Assembly (NCBI GenBank): GCA_945873095.1
Contig: CAMCBU010000001.1
Coordinates: 1 to 64,000, forward strand
DNA from: Klebsiella pneumoniae
GTDB lineage: Bacteria; Pseudomonadota; Gammaproteobacteria; Steroidobacterales; Steroidobacteraceae
DNA length: 64,000 nucleotides
Direction: 5' to 3'
Shown here: piece after piece, positions 41,301 through 48,900 of the stretch
Position numbering within the stretch: the stretch's first letter is position 1
How the letters are laid out: each line of letters starts with the position of its first letter
Translations under genes and position numbers: made by a program
Notes under the pieces: generated by a model
Seen by the model: the letters and a program-made list of their open reading frames with translations, nothing else
What the model was told of the DNA's origin: nothing
Database searches by the model: none

Positions 41301-41725
41301 TGCCCTGCGCCGCCAGCGCTGATCGGGACAGCGGCCGCAAGACTACGATGGACGCCGTCGATGGTCTGGATACGAAGGCGCCCGGGCGTTTCGGGCAACC
41401 GCCATCCGCGCAACTCGGCATGCCGCAAGGCCGCCTGCGCCAACCGAACCGTCTGACGTTTGGCTGGGTCGTGTGGCCAAGCGGACTCGGGTAATGCAGC
41501 CTCGGCCAGCGCCTGCTCGACTCGTGCCCGCATCTCGCCCGCCGCCTTGCGGGTGAAGGTCATGGCGAGAATCGCCTCGGGCTCCTCGACCGCGGCGAGC
41601 AAACGCAGATAACGTTGAATGAGCAAGGTTGTTTTGCCCGAGCCAGCCGGCGCCTGCACGATCAGCGAGCGCGTGATGTCGAGTGAATCCGCCCGCGCCG
41701 CGGCGTCTGTTTCGAGCAGCGTCAT
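38318..41725 (-). CDS. AddA-like UvrD-family helicase with C-terminal nuclease
   Basis: Double-strand-break end-processing helicase-nuclease, 1135 residues. SF1A motifs are present: Walker A QAPAGSGKTTLLIQRYL, LLIDEFQDTSRDQFELI (Walker B), VVGDPMQSIYQFREA, VMTIHRAKGLEFDAVIVPGL and LLYVAMTRAKRHL. Near the C-terminus VDRCFVEAGERWVIDYKT is a PD-(D/E)xK nuclease core. ATG 41725 overlaps the upstream gene by four bases. Together with the AddB-like partner it should replace or complement RecBCD. Confidence 0.9.
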   Translation of the reverse strand: MTLLETDAAARADSLDITRSLIVQAPAGSGKTTLLIQRYLRLLAAVEEPEAILAMTFTRKAAGEMRARVEQALAEAALPESAWPHDPAKRQTVRLAQAALRHAELRGWRLPETPGRLRIQTIDGVHRSLAAAVPISAGGAGQLALASQPLSLYREVARRSLREAELDSEWAAASGRLFEHLDNAWVRVEELLAKMLAQRARWLPHLVGRSFAELSCELSQVLTQVLRELQLQLEGAFDSDALRQIAVLARHAKGVLDATGGDVEFRRQLHALADAEDGVTLDLEGWRSLAHFVLTKQDTPGASQFRKRVTIQQGFGPKDPQKKGFERWLADESSPQRAALLDEARQAPPVAFDADEGELMQSLVRLLLLAASQLELAFRERGEIDFIGVAAAAREALREDGDVERERILHQGSRLQHLLIDEFQDTSRDQFELILGLTRDWQSGDGRTLFVVGDPMQSIYQFREARVDLFEAAIREGFGRVRLESRSLARNFRSVPAIVEHVNQLFADVFPKTVDPQESAVPFAASLAGRTDDADVRDAGSAAPAIDWRLAAVLGDDSRSQHWESGAVVDCVRRWRSDTSIESIAILVAARHHATALVAALSEAGYPVRGVDLVPLVDTAVVQDLLALTRALSSVLDRVAWLAMLRAPWCGLSLVDLTALLEDQPKAAIVDLWDDQERLERLSNDGRARLVHLQRCLAPMLARGDLALSLRVESVWLQLHAPGCYEDEGAMDDARRFLDALAEASTRRGWRAAVDLGPMLDGLYAGGSPLAGAIEVMTIHRAKGLEFDAVIVPGLSRRVQNDSPELLELVEWQAAGHTLALFGPIAASDAIADRPSVSAWIRRLRSRRLDRERARLLYVAMTRAKRHLAPIAGFGMKRDGGASIASRSPLGLLRGAIAAHIDNALRAPVTTVELESEPNALGGFRRWPVAFEPPAWPADLAVSTLNLSSTELDAVTPRASVQSGDPHARAVGIVIHRELERLAHQAELPTDVANSAEVRWRQGLLFEGVPEERCNHYLERVRGAVQHTLRAERGRWILARRDERDGIELALTGKVAGRIVNVVVDRCFVEAGERWVIDYKTAVPPDDDVAGFVAAQCEVHRAQLARYSTLLARLGPEPVRAALYFPAIDRFVELN

Positions 41726-44412
41726 TCGGCGCTGCCCTCGGAGTCCAGCGCAAGCGGATTCTCCGCGCCAAGTTCCGCGCGTCGACACAAGCCTTGCAAA
41801 TCACAATAACGACAGGCGCGCGGACTCGGTCGGACGCGCGCATCACCTTGCATGAAGCGATCGGCCAACGCCGCCAGTTCAACCCGCAGGGCTGCGCGCT
41901 GCTGCGACCACGAGGGGCCGGCTTTGACCCCCGGTAAAAGATTCTCCTCGGCCGTCGATGCGACGTACTCACAGGACGAGGAACTCAAGTGGATATTGGC
42001 GAGTGCAAGGATGCTCTCTTGCGACTCTGTTTCCACACACAGCGCATACAACCACAACTGGACCGCGTCGAGCTCGGCGAGCGAAAACTTCAGCGACCGC
42101 GACCGTCCGGTCTTGTAGTCGAGGATGATCAAGCCGGGCGAGCTCGACCCTTCGGTCACCCGATCGATACGATCGATTCGAAGCTCCAGCCGCGCCGCGC
42201 CTAGCGTCAAAGATACCGGATGCTCGCGATGCTGTACGACGAACGGCGGGCGTTGTCGTTCCAGCTCCAGCAACCGGCGAATGACCCGCTCCGAACGGCG
42301 CCGCTCACGAAGCAAGAGCTGTTGCTGCGCCGATGAGCCTGCACCCTCGGCCACCGAGGCTAGCGATGGGTCACACATCGCCGCCGACACACTGCGCTCG
42401 ATCAACTCATCGAGTTGCTCGGCGCGCGCGGCTCGCAGGTGCTGCGAGTCGCCGAGCTCACCCCACAAGAGATGCAAGGCGCGATGCAACAGACTGCCGC
42501 GCACGAGCGCCGAGATGCCAGGTTCGAGCTCCTCTTCCTGCCGGCCGAGCAAGCGACGCTCTGCATACGCGCGAAAATCGCACAACGCTTGCGTCGCCAA
42601 CGTTTCGGCACCACCTGGAATTCGGCGTGTGGCACTCCAAGGACGGCCCGTCGCATCCGCAGGCTCGGTGTCGGGCAGCTGCGGTCGCGCGGTGCGACGC
42701 CGTCGCGCGAACGATATCGGGGGCGACTCGCTCGGCCCCGTATTGGGCTGCAACAAGGGGCTCGGCTGTAACTCCGTCTCGCCATCACGAACCGCGCTGG
42801 AGTAATGCAGGTCCGTGGTCGATTCCGCCCACTGACGCATCGCAAGCTGAGCGCGCTGCGACTGGCCGAGTGCACTCGACTCCGGAACCGCTAGCGTCTG
42901 TTGCAGAAGATACGGCACGAAGGGGTCCGCTCGAACTGGCGAAGGCCAAGCATCGGCCTGCAGTCCACAGACGTAGATGCCATCGTATCGAACGCCCGGA
43001 TGATCGAGCGAACGGGTGATGGTGACGGGCGACTCGCCGCGCGATGGCGCGACAAACTCGCGCTGCGCCAACGACCCCAGTAAGCGGACGCTCTGTAGGG
43101 CGTTCGTCGTCGGACGCGATCGTTCGATCTCACCAAAGATTTGCAGCAACTCGTGCCACTGCTCGCGAATCTGGCGCGTCGTGGAATCTCGCGCCGGACG
43201 ATGTGCGAAAACCGCTTGCTGCGCGATGATCGCGAATCGAGCCGCCCAATTTGGCCGATCACCGTCGAACTCGTTCAACAGCGACTGGAGTCGTTGCAGG
43301 AGGCGGTTTACGACACTCGCATCGCTCGCGATCGCCGGTTGCGATTGCGCGAGCACGCCGAGCCAATCGCCAGCCGAACGACGCTCGAACGGATCGCGCC
43401 GCAACGACGCGGCCAGTCGCGCTCGCGCAGACAGCGACAGGTCGTCAAAAATCTCACCCTCCAACAATCGAGCGAACGATTCGGCTTCCTCGTAAGCGGC
43501 TAACCAGCGCAGCAGCTGCAGAACTTGGCGCGGCTCGGCGTACTCGGACAAGGGCCGTCCACCTTCGATATCGAAGAGCGTCTCGACGTCGGGATCGCGC
43601 CAACGCGAGGGCGTCAGTTGCGACGAGAAGTGTCGCTCGACCTCGGTACGATGCGCTTCCAGCGACGGTACGACGACGTATAAGCGCGCTTCGGAGTTCC
43701 GTGCCAAGCGGCTGTGCGCCCATTCGGCGGCCGCCGCGATTTCATCGGCCGGTGTCGGTAGTCGATGCTGAGTTACGCGCGCTTCGGGGGTCGCGACCGA
43801 TTGCAGAGCGGTGATGCCACGACGCGCAAACAGTTCCCGCACTAGCGGCGGAATCGACCCACCCAAGTAGAGCTGCGGCAAACCCGAGTGATCGGGCGGG
43901 AGTCGCGAGCGGGTGAGCAATTCTTCGCCCTGCTCGAACGAGGCGCTCGCACCGCGCGCTCGTGCCGCAGCACTGACGGCGCGACGGGCCGAGAGCAACC
44001 ACTGCGTCTCGCTCGTCGCATGCCGCGCCAAGATGGTGTCGTCGATGCGCCACTCGCTGCACAGACGTGCCGATCGTTGCAACGCATCGGCGAGCGCGTC
44101 GGCGGACCATACGAAGGGTCGCGGGTCATCGCGTGCGCTCAGCAAGGCGCGCGCCGCATCAAGCCATAAACACCACTCGGCCTGCGTCCCGAGCGGGCGC
44201 CGCAGTGGCTGCGGATCTTCGAGGCAGGCTTCCCGAACTAGCGAGGCTATCCAACCGTTCAGTGCCGTCACGCGTGGCGTGCGCCACACCTCTAGCGATC
44301 GCAACTGCTCGCGCGCGTAGGCGAGTCGGATCGCTGCCGCCCGCGAGCGCGTCGGAACTATCAGCCCCGCGCCGGCGCGCAGACGCTCGGCGATGTGGTC
44401 GAACGACCGCAA
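41722..44412 (-). CDS. AddB-like PD-(D/E)xK nuclease, iron-sulfur type
   Basis: Partner of the AddA-like helicase, 896 residues. The N-terminal region is a degenerate helicase-like fold; the C-terminal nuclease has ELRIDRIDRV and LIILDYKTGRSRSL. An early Cys in ALCDFRAYAERRL plus CRYCDLQGLC near the end matches the four-Cys Fe-S staple of AddB nucleases. The start is TTG 44412, directly after the aminotransferase stop, with GAGG four bases before the stop codon area; no ATG or GTG fits. Coupled to the AddA-like gene. Confidence 0.87.
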   Translation of the reverse strand: MRSFDHIAERLRAGAGLIVPTRSRAAAIRLAYAREQLRSLEVWRTPRVTALNGWIASLVREACLEDPQPLRRPLGTQAEWCLWLDAARALLSARDDPRPFVWSADALADALQRSARLCSEWRIDDTILARHATSETQWLLSARRAVSAAARARGASASFEQGEELLTRSRLPPDHSGLPQLYLGGSIPPLVRELFARRGITALQSVATPEARVTQHRLPTPADEIAAAAEWAHSRLARNSEARLYVVVPSLEAHRTEVERHFSSQLTPSRWRDPDVETLFDIEGGRPLSEYAEPRQVLQLLRWLAAYEEAESFARLLEGEIFDDLSLSARARLAASLRRDPFERRSAGDWLGVLAQSQPAIASDASVVNRLLQRLQSLLNEFDGDRPNWAARFAIIAQQAVFAHRPARDSTTRQIREQWHELLQIFGEIERSRPTTNALQSVRLLGSLAQREFVAPSRGESPVTITRSLDHPGVRYDGIYVCGLQADAWPSPVRADPFVPYLLQQTLAVPESSALGQSQRAQLAMRQWAESTTDLHYSSAVRDGETELQPSPLLQPNTGPSESPPISFARRRRTARPQLPDTEPADATGRPWSATRRIPGGAETLATQALCDFRAYAERRLLGRQEEELEPGISALVRGSLLHRALHLLWGELGDSQHLRAARAEQLDELIERSVSAAMCDPSLASVAEGAGSSAQQQLLLRERRRSERVIRRLLELERQRPPFVVQHREHPVSLTLGAARLELRIDRIDRVTEGSSSPGLIILDYKTGRSRSLKFSLAELDAVQLWLYALCVETESQESILALANIHLSSSSCEYVASTAEENLLPGVKAGPSWSQQRAALRVELAALADRFMQGDARVRPSPRACRYCDLQGLCRRAELGAENPLALDSEGSAE

Positions 44413-45687
44413 TCAACCTCGGAACCGAGCGCTCGCCTCGACCACCCGTCCTACCGGTACCGGCGGCCGTGACCGATATTCCGCGAGCAGTTCGCCCATA
44501 CGCGAGAAAACCGTCCGCAACTGGGCGGCATCCGGCAGATTGGTGATGCGGAAATGATTCTTGTACGGCACGTTGAAACTGGTGCCCGGCGCCACCAGCA
44601 CGTGTTTGCGCTCGAGCAGATCGAGTGCGAAGGTTTCATCGTCGAAGCCCTCGATCGTCTCGTTGACCCCGACGAATCCATACAACGCGCCCCGTGGTGT
44701 GGCGAGCTCCAACGAAGGCTCGGCCGCCACAGCCTCGACGATGGTGCGGCGCGATTCGTACAGGCGACCACCCGGTCGAGTCAGTTCTCGAATACTTTGA
44801 TAGCCACCGAGCGCCGTTTGCACGGCCCACTGACCCGGCACGTTGCTGCACAAGCGCAACGACGCCAACAACTCGAGTGCACCGAGGAAGTCCTGAGCGG
44901 CAGACACCTTGCCCGACACCACCGCCCAACCAACGCGATAACCGCAGGCGCGGTAGACCTTCGAGAGCCCCGACATCGTCACACAAACCGTATCGTGCAC
45001 GAGGCTTGCCATCGGCACGAACTCGGCGTCGTCGTACAGAATTTGATCGTAGATTTCGTCGCAGAGCAGCATCAGACCCCGCTGCTCGGCGAGCTTCGCG
45101 ATACCCTCGAGCACGGCCCGAGGGTAAACCGCACCGGTCGGATTGTTTGGATTGATGACGACGATGGCTCGCGTGCGCGGCGTGAGCAAGGCCGCCAACT
45201 CCGCCACATCCGGTACGAAGCCATTCTCGGGACGACAGGGATAATGTACCGTCTTGCCGCGATTGAGATTCACCGCAGCGCTCCACAAGGGGTAATCGGG
45301 GCTCGGCACCAAGACCTCATCGCCCTCGTTCAACATCGCGCGTAAACATAAATCGATGAGTTCGCTGACGCCGTTACCGATGAAAACCTCTTCGGCACTG
45401 ACACCCGTGACACCGCGCGCCTGCTGCTGCATCACCACGGCCTCGCGCGCGGGGAAGATCCCCTTCTGGTGACAGTAACCCTCGCTATCAGGGAAGTTCT
45501 CGATCATCGCGAGCCGCATCGTCTCCGGCGTCCGAAAACCGAACAACGCGGGATTACCGATGTTCAACGAAATGATCTCGTAGCCTTTGCGCGCCAGCTC
45601 TTGGGCGCGTCGGGCGAGCTTGCCGCGAATCTCGTAACGAACGTTGCGCAAAGCGTCGCTGGTGCGGATCGGGTTATCGGCCGTCAT
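44413..45687 (-). CDS. alaA: AlaA-like PLP-dependent alanine aminotransferase
   Basis: Fold-type I aminotransferase, 424 residues, expected to interconvert pyruvate and alanine with glutamate. Family stretches are VRYEIRGKLARRAQELARKGYEIISLNIGNPA, INPNNPTGAVYP, CDEIYDQILYDD and the PLP Lys in MSGLSKVYRACGYRVGW. ATG 45687 is preferred to the upstream 45735 start. The next genes are the addB/addA-like pair with no gap, a linkage with no obvious metabolic logic. Confidence 0.88.
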   Translation of the reverse strand: MTADNPIRTSDALRNVRYEIRGKLARRAQELARKGYEIISLNIGNPALFGFRTPETMRLAMIENFPDSEGYCHQKGIFPAREAVVMQQQARGVTGVSAEEVFIGNGVSELIDLCLRAMLNEGDEVLVPSPDYPLWSAAVNLNRGKTVHYPCRPENGFVPDVAELAALLTPRTRAIVVINPNNPTGAVYPRAVLEGIAKLAEQRGLMLLCDEIYDQILYDDAEFVPMASLVHDTVCVTMSGLSKVYRACGYRVGWAVVSGKVSAAQDFLGALELLASLRLCSNVPGQWAVQTALGGYQSIRELTRPGGRLYESRRTIVEAVAAEPSLELATPRGALYGFVGVNETIEGFDDETFALDLLERKHVLVAPGTSFNVPYKNHFRITNLPDAAQLRTVFSRMGELLAEYRSRPPVPVGRVVEASARFRG

Positions 45688-45838
45688 GACATGGTTTCGC
45701 TGCTGTAGAGAGCCCGCAGGCCGGGCAATGCGCAAGAATAACAGTTGCCCAGCTCACTGCATGATCTTCACGCACTATGCCTAGCGCTGCGCCTGCCAAG
45801 CCGCGCACCATGCAGGCTCGGTATCACGGCCAGGCGAG

Positions 45839-45869
45839 GCCCACCCTCATCGACACGATGAGGGTGGGC
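45839..45869. other. Perfect 14-bp stem-loop between cupin and aminotransferase genes
   Basis: GCCCACCCTCATCG (45839-45852) pairs perfectly with 45856-45869 around a 3-base loop. It lies 20 bases beyond the cupin stop on the minus strand and has no T-run on either side, so it is not a classical terminator. It may protect the 3' end of the cupin mRNA or serve as a Rho- or protein-dependent stop. The rest of the 45688-45889 gap holds no gene that I can support. Confidence 0.7.
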
Positions 45870-45889
45870 GCTGACTGGCTCACCGTTGC

Positions 45890-46843
45890 TTAGCGGCGAC
45901 GGCGCTTTTTCTTCTTGTGACCGTGATCGACGCGCCCATCCCCATGGTGGTGCGGCGTGTCGCCTTGGGCGTGGCCGTGATCGTAGTCGAAGTCGATCGG
46001 ATGGTTGTGTCCGTGGGTATTGACCCACTTGTAGAGTTCCGGATTGCGATGCAGCAAGCGACTGGCAGCACGCTCTTGGTTCTCTTCGGGGTTCGTCCAC
46101 GGATTGAAATGGAAGTGGTTGTAAAGCTGCGAGTCGGTGCGACCGATCGCAAGCGTGCCGAGCTTGCAACCGAAGGCGCCGTGGTTGATGTACGGCGGCC
46201 GCCAGAAGTACCCGCCGGTCGGCAGTTCGCCGAACTGCATCATCCAGGAGGTTCCCCAGATGTGATAAGCCTCTTCGACGCAGTCGTGGTAGGAGATATT
46301 GTCCTGCCAGAAATTCGGCGTCATGCAGTAGAGAAACGTGAACGCATGCGTGCGTTGATCGAAACGCAGCACCTTGACGAGACATCCGGGCGCCGTCGCC
46401 GGGAAAAAGTTCGTCGAGGTCCACTGCATGTTCTCGTAAGCATTGACCGAGGCGAAGCGATCACGCTCGGCGCGCGGATGATCGCTGTCGGACTCGACGA
46501 ACGACGGCTCACCGTGGTTGTAGAACAGTAGACCCGTGGCGCCGCGCGATGAGCTCAGTGATTCAATGGCTACACCGGCGGGGACGAAAACGTAACTGCC
46601 CGGGCCATGAACTTTTTCACCGATCGTGACGGATCCCGTCATGATGAAAAGTTCGTACTCGGTGTAGCTCATGCCCGGCGGCTGTTTGTAGCCGGGCTCG
46701 AACAACACCGTCATGGAGCAAGCTCCGTTGTCGGTGTCGATCGAGAGCATCTTGTACTGCATGCCCTTCGGAAAACCCGGCAGGGTCATTCGCTTGAAGG
46801 GAACGTCGCGGTCGACAAACGGTTCGATATGCGGGCGTGCCAT
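45890..46843 (-). CDS. Cupin-type protein with histidine-rich C-terminal tail
   Basis: A 317-residue protein. The N-terminal part has a cupin-like barrel: FEPGYKQPPGMSYTEYELFIMTGSVTIGEKVHGPGSYVFVPAGV shape, followed by a second half with conserved aromatic and His residues (SYHDCVEEAYHIWGT). The last 45 or so residues hold more than ten His in HGHNHP, DHGHAQGD, HHHGDG and DHGH blocks, then end KKKKRRRR. The tail could bind nickel, zinc or other metals. GGAGG lies eight bases before the ATG. The catalytic activity is unknown. Confidence 0.75.
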   Translation of the reverse strand: MARPHIEPFVDRDVPFKRMTLPGFPKGMQYKMLSIDTDNGACSMTVLFEPGYKQPPGMSYTEYELFIMTGSVTIGEKVHGPGSYVFVPAGVAIESLSSSRGATGLLFYNHGEPSFVESDSDHPRAERDRFASVNAYENMQWTSTNFFPATAPGCLVKVLRFDQRTHAFTFLYCMTPNFWQDNISYHDCVEEAYHIWGTSWMMQFGELPTGGYFWRPPYINHGAFGCKLGTLAIGRTDSQLYNHFHFNPWTNPEENQERAASRLLHRNPELYKWVNTHGHNHPIDFDYDHGHAQGDTPHHHGDGRVDHGHKKKKRRRR

Positions 46844-46866
46844 GGTTCAATCCTCCGCGGCGCTGA

Positions 46867-47121
46867 TCAGAATACGACTCGGAACTTGCGTTTCGGCTTG
46901 ACCGGAATCTCTTCCGGACGAACCTTGCGCATTTGGTCCCAATGGACATGGGTACCGCGCGTCTGGATGCGGTGCAAGAAATCGGCGACCCACTTATCGC
47001 GTTTCGGCGCGAGCGCATCCTGCTCGGCGACGATTTTCTTGTAGCGCTTTTTTTGCTCGACCGATTCTTTCTTCAGCCACGCTTCGACTTCGCGGCTGCG
47101 CTTATGGGGAATGGCTTTCAT
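46867..47121 (-). CDS. Small basic protein of unknown function
   Basis: An 84-residue, Lys/Arg-rich, mostly helical protein (KKESVEQKKRYKKIVAEQDALAPKRDKWVADFL in pieces), with a central THVHWDQM and a basic end KPKRKFRVVF. ATG 47121 is preferred; the frame upstream lacks a start with a good site. It sits 23 bases before the cupin gene in the same orientation, so it is probably co-transcribed. No family recognised. Confidence 0.65.
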   Translation of the reverse strand: MKAIPHKRSREVEAWLKKESVEQKKRYKKIVAEQDALAPKRDKWVADFLHRIQTRGTHVHWDQMRKVRPEEIPVKPKRKFRVVF

Positions 47122-47209
47122 GCTGCTCCTCGCGTTCGGGTCGGTTTCGATCCCTATCCCGAACGATATTAACCCCGAGGCGGACAATTGGCGCTATGGG
47201 GCGAGGCCA

Positions 47210-47929
47210 TCAGCGCGATCTGACCACTCTGCGAGCTTTACCCTGCGTCAACTGACTCTGGCCGAATAGGGCTTCACGCGCCCTCTCGTCGGGGTCACCG
47301 ATCTTCTCGCGCGGGCCCAAGAGGGCCACGCCACGCTGGACGGCCGGTCGCTGACCGATCGCTTCGTACCAGCGAGCCACGTTCGGGAACTCGGCCAAGT
47401 CGATCTTGTGCAGCCAACGCACGCGCACCCACGGCCAAGTGGCCATATCGGCGATGGAATACGCGCCTGCCAAATACTCGACCTCGGCGAGGCGCCGATC
47501 CATCACACCATACAAGCGCAGCGTCTCGTTACGGTAGCGATCCATGGCGTAGCGGATCTTGCGCGGTGCGTAGCCGAGAAAATGCCCGCACTGACCGAAC
47601 ATGGGCCCGACGTTCGCCACTTGGAACGTCAGCCACTGCAGCACCTCGTAGCGGCCTCGCTTCGCGCGCGGCATAAACTTTCCGCTCTTCTCGGCGAGGT
47701 ATTGCAGGATAGCGCCGGACTCGAACAGCTTGATCGGTGCACCGCCCGGCCCATCCTGATCGACGATCGCGGGAATTTTGTTATTCGGGTTGATCTTGAG
47801 GAACGCCGCTCGAAACTGCTCGCCCCGCAACATGTTGACCGGCTTGACGCGATACGCAAGCCCGCACTCTTCGAGCATGATCGGAATCTTGTGACCATTG
47901 GGCGTCGGCCAGTAGTACAGATCGATCAC
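47210..47929 (-). CDS. Glutathione S-transferase, nu-class (YfcG/Ure2p-like)
   Basis: A 239-residue cytosolic GST. The thioredoxin-like half has IDLYYWPTPNGHKIPIMLEE, NPNNKIPAIVD (cis-Pro) and LFESGAILQYLAEKSGKFMP (glutathione gamma-glutamyl contacts); the all-helical half follows with YSIADMATWPWVRV. This class often has disulfide reductase or peroxidase activity. GTG 47929 has AGGGGG four bases upstream; ATG 47974 is less likely. It is divergent from the VOC gene with a 51-base gap. Confidence 0.88.
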   Translation of the reverse strand: MIDLYYWPTPNGHKIPIMLEECGLAYRVKPVNMLRGEQFRAAFLKINPNNKIPAIVDQDGPGGAPIKLFESGAILQYLAEKSGKFMPRAKRGRYEVLQWLTFQVANVGPMFGQCGHFLGYAPRKIRYAMDRYRNETLRLYGVMDRRLAEVEYLAGAYSIADMATWPWVRVRWLHKIDLAEFPNVARWYEAIGQRPAVQRGVALLGPREKIGDPDERAREALFGQSQLTQGKARRVVRSR

Positions 47930-47980
47930 GAGACCCCCTGAACACTCGACATTGTGATCGGGAGATTCGAACATAAGGAC
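47930..47980. promoter_or_regulatory. Short divergent gap between GST and VOC genes
   Basis: Only 51 bp separate the divergent starts, so any promoters must overlap each other or the coding ends. It contains the AGGGGG site of the GST gene (47934-47939, minus) and an AAGG just before the VOC ATG. No convincing -35/-10 pair is visible. Confidence 0.4.
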
Positions 47981-48895
47981 ATGCTCAGCGCCATCCTCGT
48001 CGTCACCTTGGTGGTGGCCGATTTAGATTCCACCCGCAGCGCGTACGTCGACTGGCTCGACTACCAGATCGTTGCCGAAGACTCCCTCTGCATTGATCTC
48101 GCCGCAAGCTGGGCGGCTCCCGCCGCCGCGGGTAGTCGCACGGTGTTGTTACAACCCGCCAGCGGCGCTAACGCCAGCGGCGCCAAGATGTGGTTGCGTC
48201 TGATCGAGCGTCCGCACGCCGCCGGCTATCGCGCGATGCATTCGACGGGTTGGACGGCCAATGAAATTCTCGTCGAGGACCCGTTCGATCTCGCTGAGCG
48301 CTTCAGCAAGCCGGATTCACCGTTCAGAGTGATCGGACCGCCGGCGCCACTGGGCTCGAACGGCAAGGTCATCGCCATGCAGGCGCTTGGGCCCGCGGGT
48401 GAACTAAACTACTTCACCCGCATTCCACCCGAGGGCGGCACCTTCATCAAAACACCGGCCGCCAGTCGAGTCGATCGAACCTTCATCGCAGTGGTGGGCG
48501 GTCGCTCATTGGCCAGGATGAGCGCCTTCTATCGCGACGCGCTGGGTATGACCGTCCTTGCGCCCTATCCATCGGCGGTACAGGTCGTCAACCACGCACG
48601 CGGTCTGCGCGCTGACCATCAAATGCAGTTGTCGGTGGTGCCGATTTCACCGGCCTCCATCCTCGAGCTCGACGAATATCCTAGCGATACATCCGATCGG
48701 ATTGCACCAACGGACGACCTGCCCGCTGGTATGGCGATTGTGAGCTTCCTCGTCGACTCGCTGGACGCGACGAAGCTCGCGTGGCGAGCACCACCGCGTC
48801 TGCGCAACGAGCCGCCCTACTTCGGACGGCGCGCCGGTGTCGTGGTGGGTGCCGCCGGTGAATGGATCGAATTGATCGAGCGTGAGCCGCGTTAA
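47981..48895 (+). CDS. Two-domain VOC protein, paralogue of the 10.6-kb gene
   Basis: A 304-residue protein with two VOC-fold halves. It shares with the protein at 10620-11510 the block IGPPAP...AMQALGPAGELNY and the end PPYFGRRAGVVVGAAGEWIELIE. ATG 47981 is chosen; GTG 47954 is in frame. The last four bases overlap the convergent next gene inside a 14-bp palindrome. Substrate unknown; neighbouring GST and SDR genes suggest a role in catabolism of an activated small molecule. Confidence 0.8.
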   Translation: MLSAILVVTLVVADLDSTRSAYVDWLDYQIVAEDSLCIDLAASWAAPAAAGSRTVLLQPASGANASGAKMWLRLIERPHAAGYRAMHSTGWTANEILVEDPFDLAERFSKPDSPFRVIGPPAPLGSNGKVIAMQALGPAGELNYFTRIPPEGGTFIKTPAASRVDRTFIAVVGGRSLARMSAFYRDALGMTVLAPYPSAVQVVNHARGLRADHQMQLSVVPISPASILELDEYPSDTSDRIAPTDDLPAGMAIVSFLVDSLDATKLAWRAPPRLRNEPPYFGRRAGVVVGAAGEWIELIEREPR

Positions 48896-48900
48896 CGCGG
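48887..48900. repeat. 14-bp perfect palindrome containing two convergent stop codons
   Basis: CCGCGTTAACGCGG is self-complementary. Its centre TTAA supplies the TAA stop codons of both the VOC gene (plus) and the 249-residue gene (minus). It could form a small hairpin at both mRNA ends. Confidence 0.75.
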
